Shown: positions 1 to 8,901, counted from the first letter of the stretch. The stretch: DNA of 38,199 nucleotides from Psychrobacter sp. 72-O-c (GCF_904846605.1 NZ_CAJHBI010000030.1:1-38199); one strand, 5' to 3'. Notes: a model not told the origin generated them from the sequence alone. Numbers and translations are program-made.

Positions 1-1
1 T

Positions 2-97
2 GATGAGGTACAAGCCATTGAGGACAGATTAAATAGCAGACCAAGAAAACGATTGGGATTCAAAACACCAAATCAGGTATTCTATAACATCATTTAG
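2..97 (+). CDS. IS30-family transposase, C-terminal fragment (cut by window edge)
   Basis: The window opens inside a reading frame whose last 31 codons read DEVQAIEDRLNSRPRKRLGF followed by KTPNQVFYNII and a TAG stop. The 'LN.RPRK.LGF.TP..VF' block is the characteristic end of IS30-family DDE transposases, just after the catalytic glutamate helix. Only this tail is visible, so completeness and activity of the element cannot be judged. The sequence just after the stop (about 98-122) resembles the terminal inverted repeat of such elements. Confidence 0.85.
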   Translation, partial: DEVQAIEDRLNSRPRKRLGFKTPNQVFYNII

Positions 98-122
98 CGT
101 TGCACTTGGTGTGTTAATCTAA
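98..122. repeat. Probable right terminal inverted repeat of the IS30-type element
   Basis: The block beginning GTTGCACTTGGTGTG and ending TTAATCTAA lies directly after the transposase stop. IS30-family elements in related bacteria often end in a GTTGCACTT-like inverted repeat about this far from the stop. The matching left end is outside the window, so the exact boundary and any target duplication are not confirmed. Confidence 0.5.
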
Positions 123-165
123 GTTATTAAATGAGTAGCGAGCGGTTGTTTTAAAACGCACTATT

Positions 166-304
166 CTATAGTTAAGCCACTTTAAAACAGATACTAGCTA
201 TAGTTAACCCAGTTTAGAAACGGTACAGTGCTACTGAGATGAATTTTTTGCAGCCTCTGTCACGCTGGCGAACAGCACGCAAGAAAAATTCATACCAGTA
301 GCAC
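166..304. repeat. Long imperfect palindrome with flanking direct repeats (possible dispersed element)
   Basis: Positions 228-248 (starting GTGCTACTG, ending in a T run) are nearly complementary to 284-304 (ending CAGTAGCAC), giving about 19 of 21 paired bases around a 35-base centre. Upstream, two related blocks starting CTATAGTTAA lie at about 166-197 and 198-229. The arrangement resembles a small dispersed repeat or MITE-like unit inserted next to the IS end. No second copy is seen in this window and there is no open reading frame. The rest of 123-442 holds no gene. Confidence 0.5.
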
Positions 305-442
305 GTTGCTATAAGTGACTCTATTTTATTTTGAATCAATTATATATCCAACCAAGTATGTACCTATCTTATTTATTACTGGTTATAAAACGATTTGCTT
401 TAAATGGCGATAAAGTCTGAGCGTCTTAAAACTTAATGCCCT

Positions 443-1366
443 TTAATCTACTTTTTTAACCGCTATTATCTGTAACTGATCTTCCTCTATCTGCTGAAAG
501 CTCACATCAACGGACTTATAGCGCATGATAAAAATACTATGTAACTCACCACGGCGATAAGCAGGCCGCGGATCTTGCGCGATCAAAGCTTTAATAGGCT
601 CAATATCAGAGTCTATCAGCTGCTGTTGTATGTTATCTATAACTGCTGCCACAGTAGTATGTTTCTTGCTATTACTCTCAGTAGATTGTCCTGCGCTGAT
701 GCCTTCTTCACAAACAACTTCTCCAAACTGCTCTCTTGCCAGCTCAGTTATTGTTATGGTTAGTGCCGCTGGTGCTATTGGTGCAAAGCCGCTCTCGGCA
801 TTAATATGCGCATCACTATAAGCGACATAAGGCTTGATATCGATAATGGGCGTGCCATCAATCATATCAGCGCCACTTATCATTAATAGCACGCGCCCCT
901 CTACCACTTCAATACGCTCAAGCTTAACCACTGACAGTCCTAAGGCGGAAGGACGATACATACTGCGACTGGCAAATACGCCTATTTTTTGATTGCCACC
1001 CAGCCGTGGTGGTCGCACTTGCGCGCGAAAATTCCTATGACCGTCGCTTTCATCAGAAGGCTTGGCTGTATTAACATGGTTTGATTTGGTTAAATAGTTG
1101 TGATGAAATTGCCAGCTGATCCAAATATGGCTAAAGGCTTCCAGTCCTACAAACGCCGCTGGCGTATCATAAGGCGCAACCATTTCAATCACACTGCTCA
1201 GCGCTACCAAATTCGGCTGCCTTGGCGCACCAAATTTCTGTGATAATGGCGCGCGATGATAACCAATGATAGGCGCGACATGGCTGGCTTCAAAATCACC
1301 AATTTCAGAGTGGTTAATTTCAGAGTGACTATTTTCAAAATTACTAGTTTCAAAGCGACTAGGCAT
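443..1366 (-). CDS. trmO: tRNA (adenine(37)-N6)-methyltransferase TrmO
   Basis: TrmO (YaeB/TsaA family) uses S-adenosylmethionine to methylate the N6 of threonylcarbamoyladenosine at position 37 of ACY-decoding tRNA-Thr. Family signatures are clear: the opening beta strand IIGYHRAPLSQKFGAPRQP, then GLEAFSHIWI, RPPRLGGN, FASRSMYRPSALGLSVV, DGTPIIDIKPY and, near the C-terminus, AQDPRPAYRR. At 307 residues it is longer than the roughly 235-residue E. coli protein. Much of the excess is an N-terminal tail of about 30 residues built from a 15-bp tandem repeat. The start is supported by a GGGAG ribosome-binding site seven bases upstream of the ATG, so the tail is probably translated. The gene stands alone, facing away from fpr. 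Confidence 0.93.
   Translation of the reverse strand: MPSRFETSNFENSHSEINHSEIGDFEASHVAPIIGYHRAPLSQKFGAPRQPNLVALSSVIEMVAPYDTPAAFVGLEAFSHIWISWQFHHNYLTKSNHVNTAKPSDESDGHRNFRAQVRPPRLGGNQKIGVFASRSMYRPSALGLSVVKLERIEVVEGRVLLMISGADMIDGTPIIDIKPYVAYSDAHINAESGFAPIAPAALTITITELAREQFGEVVCEEGISAGQSTESNSKKHTTVAAVIDNIQQQLIDSDIEPIKALIAQDPRPAYRRGELHSIFIMRYKSVDVSFQQIEEDQLQIIAVKKVD
1287..1361. repeat. 15-bp tandem repeat (5 units) encoding the TrmO N-terminal tail
   Basis: Five consecutive 15-bp units start at 1287, 1302, 1317, 1332 and 1347, each close to xTTTCArArygryTA. On the minus strand they encode five pentapeptides, SRFET, SNFEN, SHSEI, NHSEI and GDFEA. Because 15 is a multiple of three, gain or loss of units would change tail length without shifting frame. 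Confidence 0.85.
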
Positions 1367-1870
1367 AAACCAACTCCCAAAACAATAAATGGTCTAACCA
1401 AAACAGGCCAGTCAAATCATACAAAATTATTAGCTAACGATATTCCATTTTATCATGCTACGAATGCCTTGCTTAGCGGATTTTTATTTTAAAGTTTGTT
1501 ATTATGAGCGAAGATGTTTATTGAGAATAGCTTGCATCTATATCTTCATTAATACGTTATGCTGTGATGCTTTGACTTTACAGGCACTACTACCCCCTTA
1601 TATAGCGCCAGAATAATGTTAAAATAGCCGTTTATAGTTTTATACCAAACTTAGTTAACGCATAGTACTGTTGGTATTTTGGACTGGCGTTTTGAACCAT
1701 TTTTTGAATTTGAATACCGTTTTAGAGCTTTGCTTAATAAGCTTTGCTTAAAATATTGAAAACATCATTGTAGATACTTAACATTGTAGATATTCAACTT
1801 AATATTAACGCTTAATTTAACACTCATTTAAACCTACTGCCGCAGACAGCAATTAAACAACGAGGACTTT
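1367..1870. other. Divergent intergenic region between trmO and fpr
   Basis: This stretch has no convincing gene. It contains the ribosome-binding site of trmO at its left end and a GAGGA site just before the fpr ATG. Two short direct repeats occur near fpr: GCTTTGCTTAATAA-type copies at 1727 and 1741, and two CATTGTAGATA copies starting at 1766 and 1782. These could be regulatory, but no known operator is recognised. Confidence 0.5.
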
Positions 1871-2644
1871 ATGTCAAAACTTCGCACCGAAACGGTCACA
1901 GAGGTTAATCACTGGAATGACGCTTTATTTAGTATAAAAACCACGCGTGACGACGGCTTACGCTTTCGTAATGGCGAGTTTGCGATGATCGGCATCATCG
2001 TTGATGGCAGACCGCTGTTGCGCGCTTACTCGATTGCCAGTCCTAACTATGAAGAACATTTAGAGTTCTTTTCTATCAAAGTTCCTGATGGCCCGTTAAC
2101 CTCACGCCTGCAACACATCAAAGTCGGCGATGAATTATTGGTCAGTAAAAAACCAACGGGCACCTTAGTCCTAGATGACTTATTACCCGGTAAACATCTA
2201 TATATGCTGTCAACAGGCACAGGGCTTGCGCCATTCTTAGCATTAGCGCGTGATCCTGAAGTATATGAGCGCTTTGAAAAAATCATTTTAGTCCATGGCG
2301 TGCGTTCTACCGATGATTTGGCATATCGTGATATGTTCGAAAACGAATTACCAAATGATGAAATCTTCGGTGAAGAGTTCCGTGAAAAATTCATTTACTA
2401 TCCTACTGTTACTCGCGAAGACTTCAGAAATACTGGTCGTATTACCGACTTAATGAAGTCTGGTAAATTCTTTGAAGATATTGGATTGCCGCCAATGAAT
2501 AAAGAAGATGACCGCGTTATGATTTGCGGTAGCATGCCATTCAATGCCGAAGTGTCAGCTATTTTAGATGATTTTGGTCTGACAGTATCACCACGCATGG
2601 GCGTACAAGCGGACTATGCGGTCGAGCGTGCGTTTGTTGGCTAA
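1871..2644 (+). CDS. fpr: Ferredoxin--NADP(+) reductase
   Basis: This FAD flavoprotein moves electrons between NADPH and ferredoxin or flavodoxin in the cytoplasm, supporting Fe-S cluster assembly and the oxidative stress response. The 257 residues match the bacterial Fpr family. The FAD-binding motif RAYSIASP lies at about residues 56-63, FFSIKVPDGPLTSRL follows, and the nucleotide motif STGTGLAPFLALARDPEVYERF lies around 115-136. MICGSMPFN precedes the C-terminus YAVERAFVG, which is typical of subclass I bacterial reductases. A GAGGA ribosome-binding site supports the start. The gene is monocistronic and is followed by a tRNA gene on the same strand. Confidence 0.95.
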   Translation: MSKLRTETVTEVNHWNDALFSIKTTRDDGLRFRNGEFAMIGIIVDGRPLLRAYSIASPNYEEHLEFFSIKVPDGPLTSRLQHIKVGDELLVSKKPTGTLVLDDLLPGKHLYMLSTGTGLAPFLALARDPEVYERFEKIILVHGVRSTDDLAYRDMFENELPNDEIFGEEFREKFIYYPTVTREDFRNTGRITDLMKSGKFFEDIGLPPMNKEDDRVMICGSMPFNAEVSAILDDFGLTVSPRMGVQADYAVERAFVG

Positions 2645-2772
2645 CAAAAAGGGAATTAGAATAAATAATTCTTGACCCTCAAAATTAGGCTGTTATAATA
2701 CGCAGCCTATACAGCTTAACCCTGTAGCCCAATTCAATAATGTTCAGCAGTACCAGCATTATTACCTAACAC

Positions 2773-2859
2773 GCCGGTGTGATGGAATTGGTAGACATGA
2801 CGGATTCAAAATCCGTTGCCTTTAAAAGCGTGTCGGTTCAAGTCCGACCACCGGTACCA
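2773..2859 (+). tRNA. tRNA-Leu (anticodon CAA)
   Basis: The 87-nt gene folds as a class II tRNA. Acceptor arm GCCGGTG pairs with CACCGGT (one G-U), the anticodon loop TTCAAAA presents CAA for TTG codons, the variable arm is long, the T arm is GTCGG-TTCAAGT-CCGAC, and the 3' CCA is encoded. It reads leucine codon UUG. Confidence 0.96.
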
Positions 2860-2869
2860 ATATGCGAAG

Positions 2870-2901
2870 CCCTTACAGTCTATGGATTGTAAGGGTTTTT
2901 T
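2870..2901 (+). terminator. Rho-independent terminator after tRNA-Leu
   Basis: An 11-bp stem (CCCTTACAGTC with GATTGTAAGGG, one G-U) and a TATG loop are followed by a run of six T. It lies 10 bases after the tRNA CCA end and is oriented to terminate that transcript. Confidence 0.92.
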
Positions 2902-3214
2902 ATTGTCTGTAACTTTTAGATTTTGATGGATTCTATTATCGTTGATTATTATTGGAACAAGCTATGAAGGTGAAACTAACTAAAAGGTTTGTGGATTCAA
3001 TAAACTAAAACTTGGTAAGCTAAGAAAATAGGAGTCACTCTTAAACTTAAAAATCTTCGAGAAAGTGTGTGTCACCGTACTCAACTCTATCTATTTTGAT
3101 TAACATTTTCTACAGCGGTGATAGCGGCTTTTTTTGTTTCGTCAATATTTTTTTGTCCACTTACTCTATCAAGATATACAACAACTGAATCACCGCTATA
3201 GTTAATTTAACAAA
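2902..3214. other. Gene-free region between tRNA-Leu and the acyl-CoA ligase
   Basis: No gene is supported here. An inverted pair AGCGGTGAT (about 3115) and ATCACCGCT (about 3190) lies 66 bases apart, with a T-rich tract after the first arm. This may form part of the 3' end of the minus-strand operon transcript, but it is not a clear terminator. Confidence 0.4.
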
Positions 3215-4900
3215 TCAAATTGATTTTTCTGAGCACATAATGCGCATTTTTTTCTTATCGAGTTTACCCACACTGGTTTTTGGCATCTCTACTAAAAATT
3301 TTATTTCACTGGGAACACCATACTTTGGTAAATGTCCTTTCTCTGCCGCTTGATGACCTAAAGCTAAAATATCTTCCGCTTTGGTATCAATATATTCAGG
3401 CTTTAAAACTACTAATGCCAACGGGCGTTCGCCCCATCTTTCATCCGGTACCCCAATCACGGCAACATCAGCTACGCTGGGATGAAAGGATAAAATAGTC
3501 TCGACCTCAAGCGAGGATATCCACTCGCCACCCGACTTAATAACGTCTTTAAGCCTATCCGTAATGCTTAGGGTGCCGTCAGAGGTAATACAAGCAATAT
3601 CTTGGGTATGCATCCAGCCACCGCGCCACAACTCATTGCCAGCTTCTGGATTCTTAAAATAGCTTTGGGTTAGCCAAGGCGCTCGAATCACTAGTTCACC
3701 TGTCGACTCACCATCCATTGGTTGAGGTTTGCCGTTTTCATCCCAGATTTCCATCGACACCAGCATAATCGGTGAGCCAGAAAGGCAACGATAATTGATC
3801 TGTTCGGTCGGTGTCAGATCGTCTCTCTTATCACCGAATGCCATTCTGGCAAGTACAGGACAGGACTCTGACATCCCAAATCCCGACATAAACTCTATGC
3901 CACTTTCAATAGCACTTTTAGCCAAACCTTCACTTAACTTTGAACCCCCTACCAACAACTTAAGGCCCTCAAACTTGCGTCCTCGCGTTGCCATCTCATT
4001 AAGTAGCATTTGTAAAATCGTTGGGACGCCATGTGATAGCGTAACTTTATGTTGTTCAATCAGGTCAACCAACACTTCGGGTACATATCGCCCTGGATAA
4101 ACTTGTTTGAGCCCTATCATGGTTGCCCCATATGGCCAACACCAAGCATGTACATGGAATAATGGCGTCATCGGCATATAGACATCGTTATAGCGAGCGC
4201 CTTGACCTTCGGTATTGAGTGCGGATGCAAGCGTGCTCGCCATAGTCTGCAATACAATCTGTCGATGGGTAAAAAACACCCCTTTTGGGTCTCCCGTCGT
4301 ACCACTGGTATAAAAAGTCGTGGCGATGGTATTCTCATCAAAATCTGGAAAATCAAACACATCACTGGCCGCGGCTAGCATTGTTTCATACTCACCCTCG
4401 ACATAATCTGGCATCTCCTCCTTCATGTCCTCTTTAGTGCCCTCTGCATCATCAACCCAAATAACATGCTCAATAGAAGGGGCATCATCGCGATGATCTT
4501 TAATCATCGGAGCAAATTCAGCATTTAATAACAGGGCTTTTGGTTTGGCATGGTTGATGGTATATAGCACTTTGTCTTCAGACAGGCGTATATTGACGGT
4601 TTGTAAAATCATTCCAGACATGGGCACCGCAAAATACGCTTCAAGATAACGATGGCTATCCCAATCCATGACCGCCACCACGTCACCCGGTTGCAAACCT
4701 GTATTTTTTAATACATTTGCCAAGCGGTTAATACGCTTAAAAAATTCAGCATAGGTATAAGTGACCTTATTGGCATAACTAATGGTTTGATCACTAGAGG
4801 CGATTTTTGCGCGGTTTAGCAGCTGTTTGATGATCAAAGGGAAATCATAGGCTTCTTCGGCTTGGCGGTAGTCTTCATGTTGATTGAGTATGGTAGTCAT
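3215..4900 (-). CDS. AMP-forming acyl-CoA ligase (AlkK/fatty-acyl-CoA synthetase-like)
   Basis: This adenylate-forming enzyme activates a carboxylic acid with ATP and CoA to an acyl-CoA, the entry step for the pathway encoded beside it. The ANL-superfamily motifs are intact. The phosphate loop YTSGTTGDPKG lies near residue 200, the MSGFGMSE block near 345, ITDRLKDVIKSGGEWIS near the hinge, and the C-terminal adenylation lysine is in KTSVGKLDKKK (about Lys546). The 561-residue length fits medium/long-chain ligases of the AlkK type. An AAGGA site lies eight bases before the ATG. It is the last gene of a four-gene minus-strand operon, 49 bp after the thiolase. Substrate is not readable from sequence; context suggests a dicarboxylic, aromatic-derived or medium-chain acid. 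Confidence 0.9.
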   Translation of the reverse strand: MTTILNQHEDYRQAEEAYDFPLIIKQLLNRAKIASSDQTISYANKVTYTYAEFFKRINRLANVLKNTGLQPGDVVAVMDWDSHRYLEAYFAVPMSGMILQTVNIRLSEDKVLYTINHAKPKALLLNAEFAPMIKDHRDDAPSIEHVIWVDDAEGTKEDMKEEMPDYVEGEYETMLAAASDVFDFPDFDENTIATTFYTSGTTGDPKGVFFTHRQIVLQTMASTLASALNTEGQGARYNDVYMPMTPLFHVHAWCWPYGATMIGLKQVYPGRYVPEVLVDLIEQHKVTLSHGVPTILQMLLNEMATRGRKFEGLKLLVGGSKLSEGLAKSAIESGIEFMSGFGMSESCPVLARMAFGDKRDDLTPTEQINYRCLSGSPIMLVSMEIWDENGKPQPMDGESTGELVIRAPWLTQSYFKNPEAGNELWRGGWMHTQDIACITSDGTLSITDRLKDVIKSGGEWISSLEVETILSFHPSVADVAVIGVPDERWGERPLALVVLKPEYIDTKAEDILALGHQAAEKGHLPKYGVPSEIKFLVEMPKTSVGKLDKKKMRIMCSEKSI

Positions 4901-4949
4901 GTCATCATCCTTGACAATAAAATAATATAGTGAGGATAGTTTGAAAGAG

Positions 4950-6152
4950 TTAAACTCGTTCTATCACCATGGCAAGCCCTTGCCCAATGCCAATGCATAA
5001 ACTGACCACCGCATATTTTCCACCCGTACGCTGTAGCTCTCGAGCAGTGCTCAACGCTATTCTAGATCCTGACGCCCCAAGCGGATGTCCGACCGCAATC
5101 GCACCACCGTTGGGGTTTACTCGTTTATCATCAAAGTCAATATCCAGACCTTTGAGGCAGCTCAACACCTGTGAGGCAAACGCTTCATTAATCTCAATGA
5201 TTGACATATCATCAAGCGTCAAATCGGCACGTTTCAATGCCAGCTTAATGGCCTCAATAGGACCTGCACCCATGATATTAGGCTCTATGCCCATGGCGCC
5301 AGATGACATGATTCTGGCAATGGGTTTAAAGCCTAATTTTTCTTCTGCTTGCTTTGAGCCAATAATCAGTGCCGCAGCACCATCATTGATACCCGAGGCA
5401 TTGCCTGCCGTAACGACACCTTCGTTATTTAAAGGTTTAAGTTTTTGTAGTGCTTCAATGGTAGCGCTGGGACGAGGATGCTCATCTTCTGTTATCATTT
5501 TTAACGGTAACTTTCTACCTTGCGTGACTGCAATGGGTGTTATTTCATCATCAAAAAACCCAGCTTGTTTTGCTGCTTGGTATTTAGCTTGCGAGGCCAC
5601 TGCAAATTTATCAGCATCTTCACGACTGATGTCGTACTTGACGGCAACATTGTCGCCCGTTTGCGGCATGCTATCACTACCAAACTGCTTCTCTATGATC
5701 AGATTGGGAAACCGGCTGCCAATGGTGGTATCAAATACTTTGAAGTCACGACCAAATGGTTTTTCTGACTTAGAAAATACAAACGGCGCTCTAGTCATGG
5801 ACTCAACACCACCCGCTAAAATTACCTCACCTTCATTACAAGTGATACTACGAGCGGCATCAACAATGGTCGATAATCCTGAAGCGCAAAGACGATTGAC
5901 AGTTTGACCTGGGGTTTTTACATCTAGCCCTGCCAATAAAGCAGCATTGCGGGCGATGTTGCGTGAATCCTCACCGGCTTGATTGGCATTGCCTAGCAAG
6001 ACTTCATCAAAAATATCATTGGGTAATTGGTGCTTGTCGACTAAGGCTTTAATCACAGTAGCGACCAAATCATCAGGACGCACGCTTGCTAACGCGCCAG
6101 CATGACGACCAAAGGGACTTCTTAAGCCATCGTAAATATAAGCGTCTAACAT
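4950..6152 (-). CDS. Acetyl-CoA acyltransferase (thiolase, PcaF/PaaJ-like)
   Basis: The enzyme cleaves a 3-oxoacyl-CoA with CoA to acetyl-CoA and a shortened acyl-CoA. The 400-residue length and the catalytic set are complete: nucleophile Cys89 in NRLCASG, His356 in GGAIAVGHPLGASG, and Cys386 in LCIGIGQG. The central segment (NANQAGEDSRNIARNAALLAG, ESMTRAPFV, DSMPQTGDNVA) resembles the 3-oxoadipyl-CoA thiolases PcaF and PaaJ more than the fatty-acid enzyme FadA. An AAGGAAAGG ribosome-binding site precedes the ATG. It lies between the ligase and the hydroxyacyl-CoA dehydrogenase in one operon. The similarity argues for a dicarboxylyl-CoA substrate, but that is inference. Confidence 0.92.
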   Translation of the reverse strand: MLDAYIYDGLRSPFGRHAGALASVRPDDLVATVIKALVDKHQLPNDIFDEVLLGNANQAGEDSRNIARNAALLAGLDVKTPGQTVNRLCASGLSTIVDAARSITCNEGEVILAGGVESMTRAPFVFSKSEKPFGRDFKVFDTTIGSRFPNLIIEKQFGSDSMPQTGDNVAVKYDISREDADKFAVASQAKYQAAKQAGFFDDEITPIAVTQGRKLPLKMITEDEHPRPSATIEALQKLKPLNNEGVVTAGNASGINDGAAALIIGSKQAEEKLGFKPIARIMSSGAMGIEPNIMGAGPIEAIKLALKRADLTLDDMSIIEINEAFASQVLSCLKGLDIDFDDKRVNPNGGAIAVGHPLGASGSRIALSTARELQRTGGKYAVVSLCIGIGQGLAMVIERV

Positions 6153-6218
6153 AACCTTTCCTTGTCGTATTATTAGAAGTTGTATGGTTTATAAAATTTT
6201 ATTGATTACCAAAACTAC

Positions 6219-7775
6219 TTAGCAGTTGGTTTGCTGAGTAAATAGTGAAATACCAAGCTTTGCTCGGCGCTGTAACCAAGAGCTCGGGCGGTAACGTGGG
6301 TCACCTGTTAAAGCATAAATACGCTCTAAAATAAGTAAAACTCGCTCGGCACCTATTTGGTCTCCCCAAGAAATAGGACCATACGGATACCCCAATCCAA
6401 GCTTGACTGCATTGTCGATGTCTTCAGGGGATGCAATACCTTGGGCAGCAATATCACAGCCTAAATTAATCACCATAGCGAGTACGCGCTGCGCCACAAA
6501 GCCAGTGCTTTCAGCAATTAGCGTGGCTTTTACAGTTGCATCTGTTACTGCCTCCGAGCTTTTGGCAAATAAAGCATAAGCTTGTTGAACAAATTTATCC
6601 TGCGTGACCATACTCGGCATCAAAGTACGATGCTTTGATAAGTCAGTGATCATATCGATGGCCACCGCTTGCTTAGGATCGACCTGATAGCGAATGGCCG
6701 CATTGGTCGTATCCTCGCCATACATGGCAAGTAATACCAAACTGTCTGGTTTTGGCTGGTCGTTTTTGTCGATAGTTATGTTATTACTGGTTAGGTAATC
6801 AACCAGCTGCTTTTTGTCCTCTGCTAAATCTGCACCAATCCAAACCGATGTGATTGGCGCATCAGGCATTGACGTCTCATAAAATGCACGTTGCGATAAT
6901 CCGGTTGTGGATTTCTGACCATCTTTATACTTATAAAATCCTTCGCCAACTTTACGACCGAGCTTTTTCCCAACCAGCATTTGACGGGTTAATGGATGTG
7001 GACGATAGCGTGGTTCATGATAAAACTGATTATAAATCGACTCCATGACTGGATGCGATACATCGATACCCGTTAGATCAAGCAATTCGAAAGGTCCCAT
7101 CCGAAAGCCAGCACCGTCACGTAAAATACGATCAACTTCCTCGAAGTTGGTGACCCCTTCGCCTAATATTTTTAGGGCTTCGGTACCATAAGCTCTGCCA
7201 CCATGATTGACAATAAAACCAGGGGTGTCTTTTGCTACCACTCCTAGATGTCCCATGCGTTCGGCTAAATCCATCAACACCTCTACTACTGAAGATTGAG
7301 TGGAGATTCCGGGAATAACCTCAACAATCTTCATCAGTGGCACTGGGTTAAAAAAGTGAAACCCTGCCACTCGCTCTGGACAGTCACAATCAGAGGCAAT
7401 CGCTGTCACCGACAAAGAAGAAGTGTTGGTTGCCAAAATCGTATCAGCAGCGACAATGCTTTCTAGCTGGCTAAAGAGCTGTTGTTTTATGTCTAAATTT
7501 TCGACAATCGCTTCAATGACTAGATCTGCCTCGGCAATTAGCGGTAGATCATTGATCACTGTCAGATTTGCCAAAATAGAATCTAGCTGCTCATCGGTAA
7601 ATTTACCTTTGGCGGTTAGTTTTTTGAGGGTGGCTTCAAGTGATTGACGTCCTTGCTCAGCAGCTCCATCTTTGGCATCGAATAAGAGCACTTGAATGCC
7701 AGCTTGGGCGGCGATTTGGGCAATACCCATCCCCATAATACCGGTGCCAATAATGGCCAGTGTGTTTACGGTCAT
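6219..7775 (-). CDS. 3-hydroxyacyl-CoA dehydrogenase (PaaH-like)
   Basis: This NAD-dependent enzyme oxidises 3-hydroxyacyl-CoA to 3-oxoacyl-CoA. The N-terminal Rossmann motif IIGTGIMGMGIAQ is followed by NTSSLSV, the catalytic-histidine segment GFHFFNPVPLMKIVEV, and TPGFIVN. Two C-terminal dimerisation domains follow; the second includes DIDNAVKLGLGYPYGPISWGD. The two-domain C-terminus and length of 518 residues match PaaH/PaaC rather than the multifunctional FadB. The start at 7775 is preferred because GAGGG lies six bases upstream of that ATG; an in-frame GTG 15 bases earlier has no better site. Residues after the TPGFIVN motif read HGG instead of the more usual RVA, a variant seen in some relatives. 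Confidence 0.91.
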   Translation of the reverse strand: MTVNTLAIIGTGIMGMGIAQIAAQAGIQVLLFDAKDGAAEQGRQSLEATLKKLTAKGKFTDEQLDSILANLTVINDLPLIAEADLVIEAIVENLDIKQQLFSQLESIVAADTILATNTSSLSVTAIASDCDCPERVAGFHFFNPVPLMKIVEVIPGISTQSSVVEVLMDLAERMGHLGVVAKDTPGFIVNHGGRAYGTEALKILGEGVTNFEEVDRILRDGAGFRMGPFELLDLTGIDVSHPVMESIYNQFYHEPRYRPHPLTRQMLVGKKLGRKVGEGFYKYKDGQKSTTGLSQRAFYETSMPDAPITSVWIGADLAEDKKQLVDYLTSNNITIDKNDQPKPDSLVLLAMYGEDTTNAAIRYQVDPKQAVAIDMITDLSKHRTLMPSMVTQDKFVQQAYALFAKSSEAVTDATVKATLIAESTGFVAQRVLAMVINLGCDIAAQGIASPEDIDNAVKLGLGYPYGPISWGDQIGAERVLLILERIYALTGDPRYRPSSWLQRRAKLGISLFTQQTNC

Positions 7776-7837
7776 AATAACCCTCTGCACTACATTAGAT
7801 TGATTGAATTGAAATTAGCTAGCTACCTGTCTGCAAG

Positions 7838-8614
7838 CTATTGCCCTTTATACTCTGCGCTACGTTTTTCCAAAAAGGCTTTTGCCCCTTCTTTTTGATC
7901 CTCAGTATCGAACAAAATCTGAAAGGCTTTACGCTCCAAAGCCAATGCGCTTTGTAGCGGCATGTCTACGCCCAAATTGGCGACTTCCTTAATTTGGGTT
8001 AAGGCAATAGGCGAATAGCCTGCTAGTTTCTCAGCAATCTCAATGGCACGATTGATAGTCGTCTCATCTTCAACCACTTCAGATACTAATCCCATTTGAT
8101 CCGCTTCCTCGGCGCTTATCATATCGCCCGTTAATACCATCTTCATGGCTTTATGTTTGCCAATGGCACGAAACAGCCGCTGCGTGCCCCCTGCTCCGGG
8201 CATCAGTCCTATTTTAATTTCTGGTTGTCCAAACTTAGCAGACTTGCCAGCGACAATGATATCGGCGTGCATAGCGAGCTCACAACCACCACCAAGAGCA
8301 TAGCCATTTACCGCTGCAATAATCGGCTTGCGACAATTAGTGATGGCATCCCAATATTGTTCGCTATGACGTAGATACACATCAACTGTTTTCGCGGTCA
8401 AGAAATCATTGATATCAGCACCGGCCGCGAATACCTTATCACCACCAGTCAGCACGATAGCCTTGGTATTCACATCGTCATTTAATTTGATGAAGATCTC
8501 TGCCAATTCTTGACGTAGTGTAGCGTTTAGGGCGTTGCGAACTTTAGGGCGATTAAGTTGAATGAGAGTGACGCCGTTTTCTGGTTGCTGACAAATGATT
8601 ATTTGCTCTTCCAT
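7838..8614 (-). CDS. Enoyl-CoA hydratase/isomerase (PaaF-like)
   Basis: A 258-residue crotonase-fold enzyme that hydrates a trans-2-enoyl-CoA. The oxyanion-hole segments FAAGADINDF and ALGGGCELAMHADI are present, as are the two glutamates expected for a hydratase (in GGCELA and in GQPEIKIGLMPGAGGTQRL). The C-terminal LFDTEDQKEGAKAFLEKR is typical of the family. It is the first gene of the minus-strand operon, with an AAGGA site before the ATG, and is divergent from the acyl-CoA dehydrogenase. Its role would be the second step after dehydrogenation. The exact acyl chain is not determined. Confidence 0.93.
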   Translation of the reverse strand: MEEQIIICQQPENGVTLIQLNRPKVRNALNATLRQELAEIFIKLNDDVNTKAIVLTGGDKVFAAGADINDFLTAKTVDVYLRHSEQYWDAITNCRKPIIAAVNGYALGGGCELAMHADIIVAGKSAKFGQPEIKIGLMPGAGGTQRLFRAIGKHKAMKMVLTGDMISAEEADQMGLVSEVVEDETTINRAIEIAEKLAGYSPIALTQIKEVANLGVDMPLQSALALERKAFQILFDTEDQKEGAKAFLEKRSAEYKGQ

Positions 8615-8901
8615 GAGGGTGTCCTTAAGTAAAATATATTAATAACTATACAATCAGTACCGCATAGCGATATTAAATATCAATATACATTATTTATTTT
8701 TCTTTTTGAAGTGTTTATTATAGCGGAAAATAAGAATTTATAGAGTATTAGAGATTTAAAAATACAATAATACCGCATTGCGGTTTTTTAAACTAAAAGT
8801 ATTGTAATAGAATAAAGTATCGATTATGCTAACAAGCATTATTCCAGGTAAGCATAAAACCGCTATCTATCTTAAGCATTAATCAAATAAAGAGAGACAA
8901 T
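8615..8901. promoter_or_regulatory. Divergent promoter/operator region of the acyl-CoA degradation locus
   Basis: This 287-bp AT-rich gap must carry promoters for both divergent transcripts. It contains a perfect 13-bp palindrome ACCGCATTGCGGT at 8772-8784, flanked by a wider inverted pair (ATACAATA near 8762, TATTGTA near 8800). A related half-palindrome TACCGCATAGCGATA lies at 8658-8672. One site near each transcript start is what would be expected of a shared regulator such as the downstream IclR protein. The link is inferred. Confidence 0.5.

Noticed and set aside
4969..5907. 312-codon plus-strand frame opposite the thiolase gene
   Set aside because: It is a shadow of the thiolase, which has complete catalytic motifs, a ribosome-binding site and operon context.
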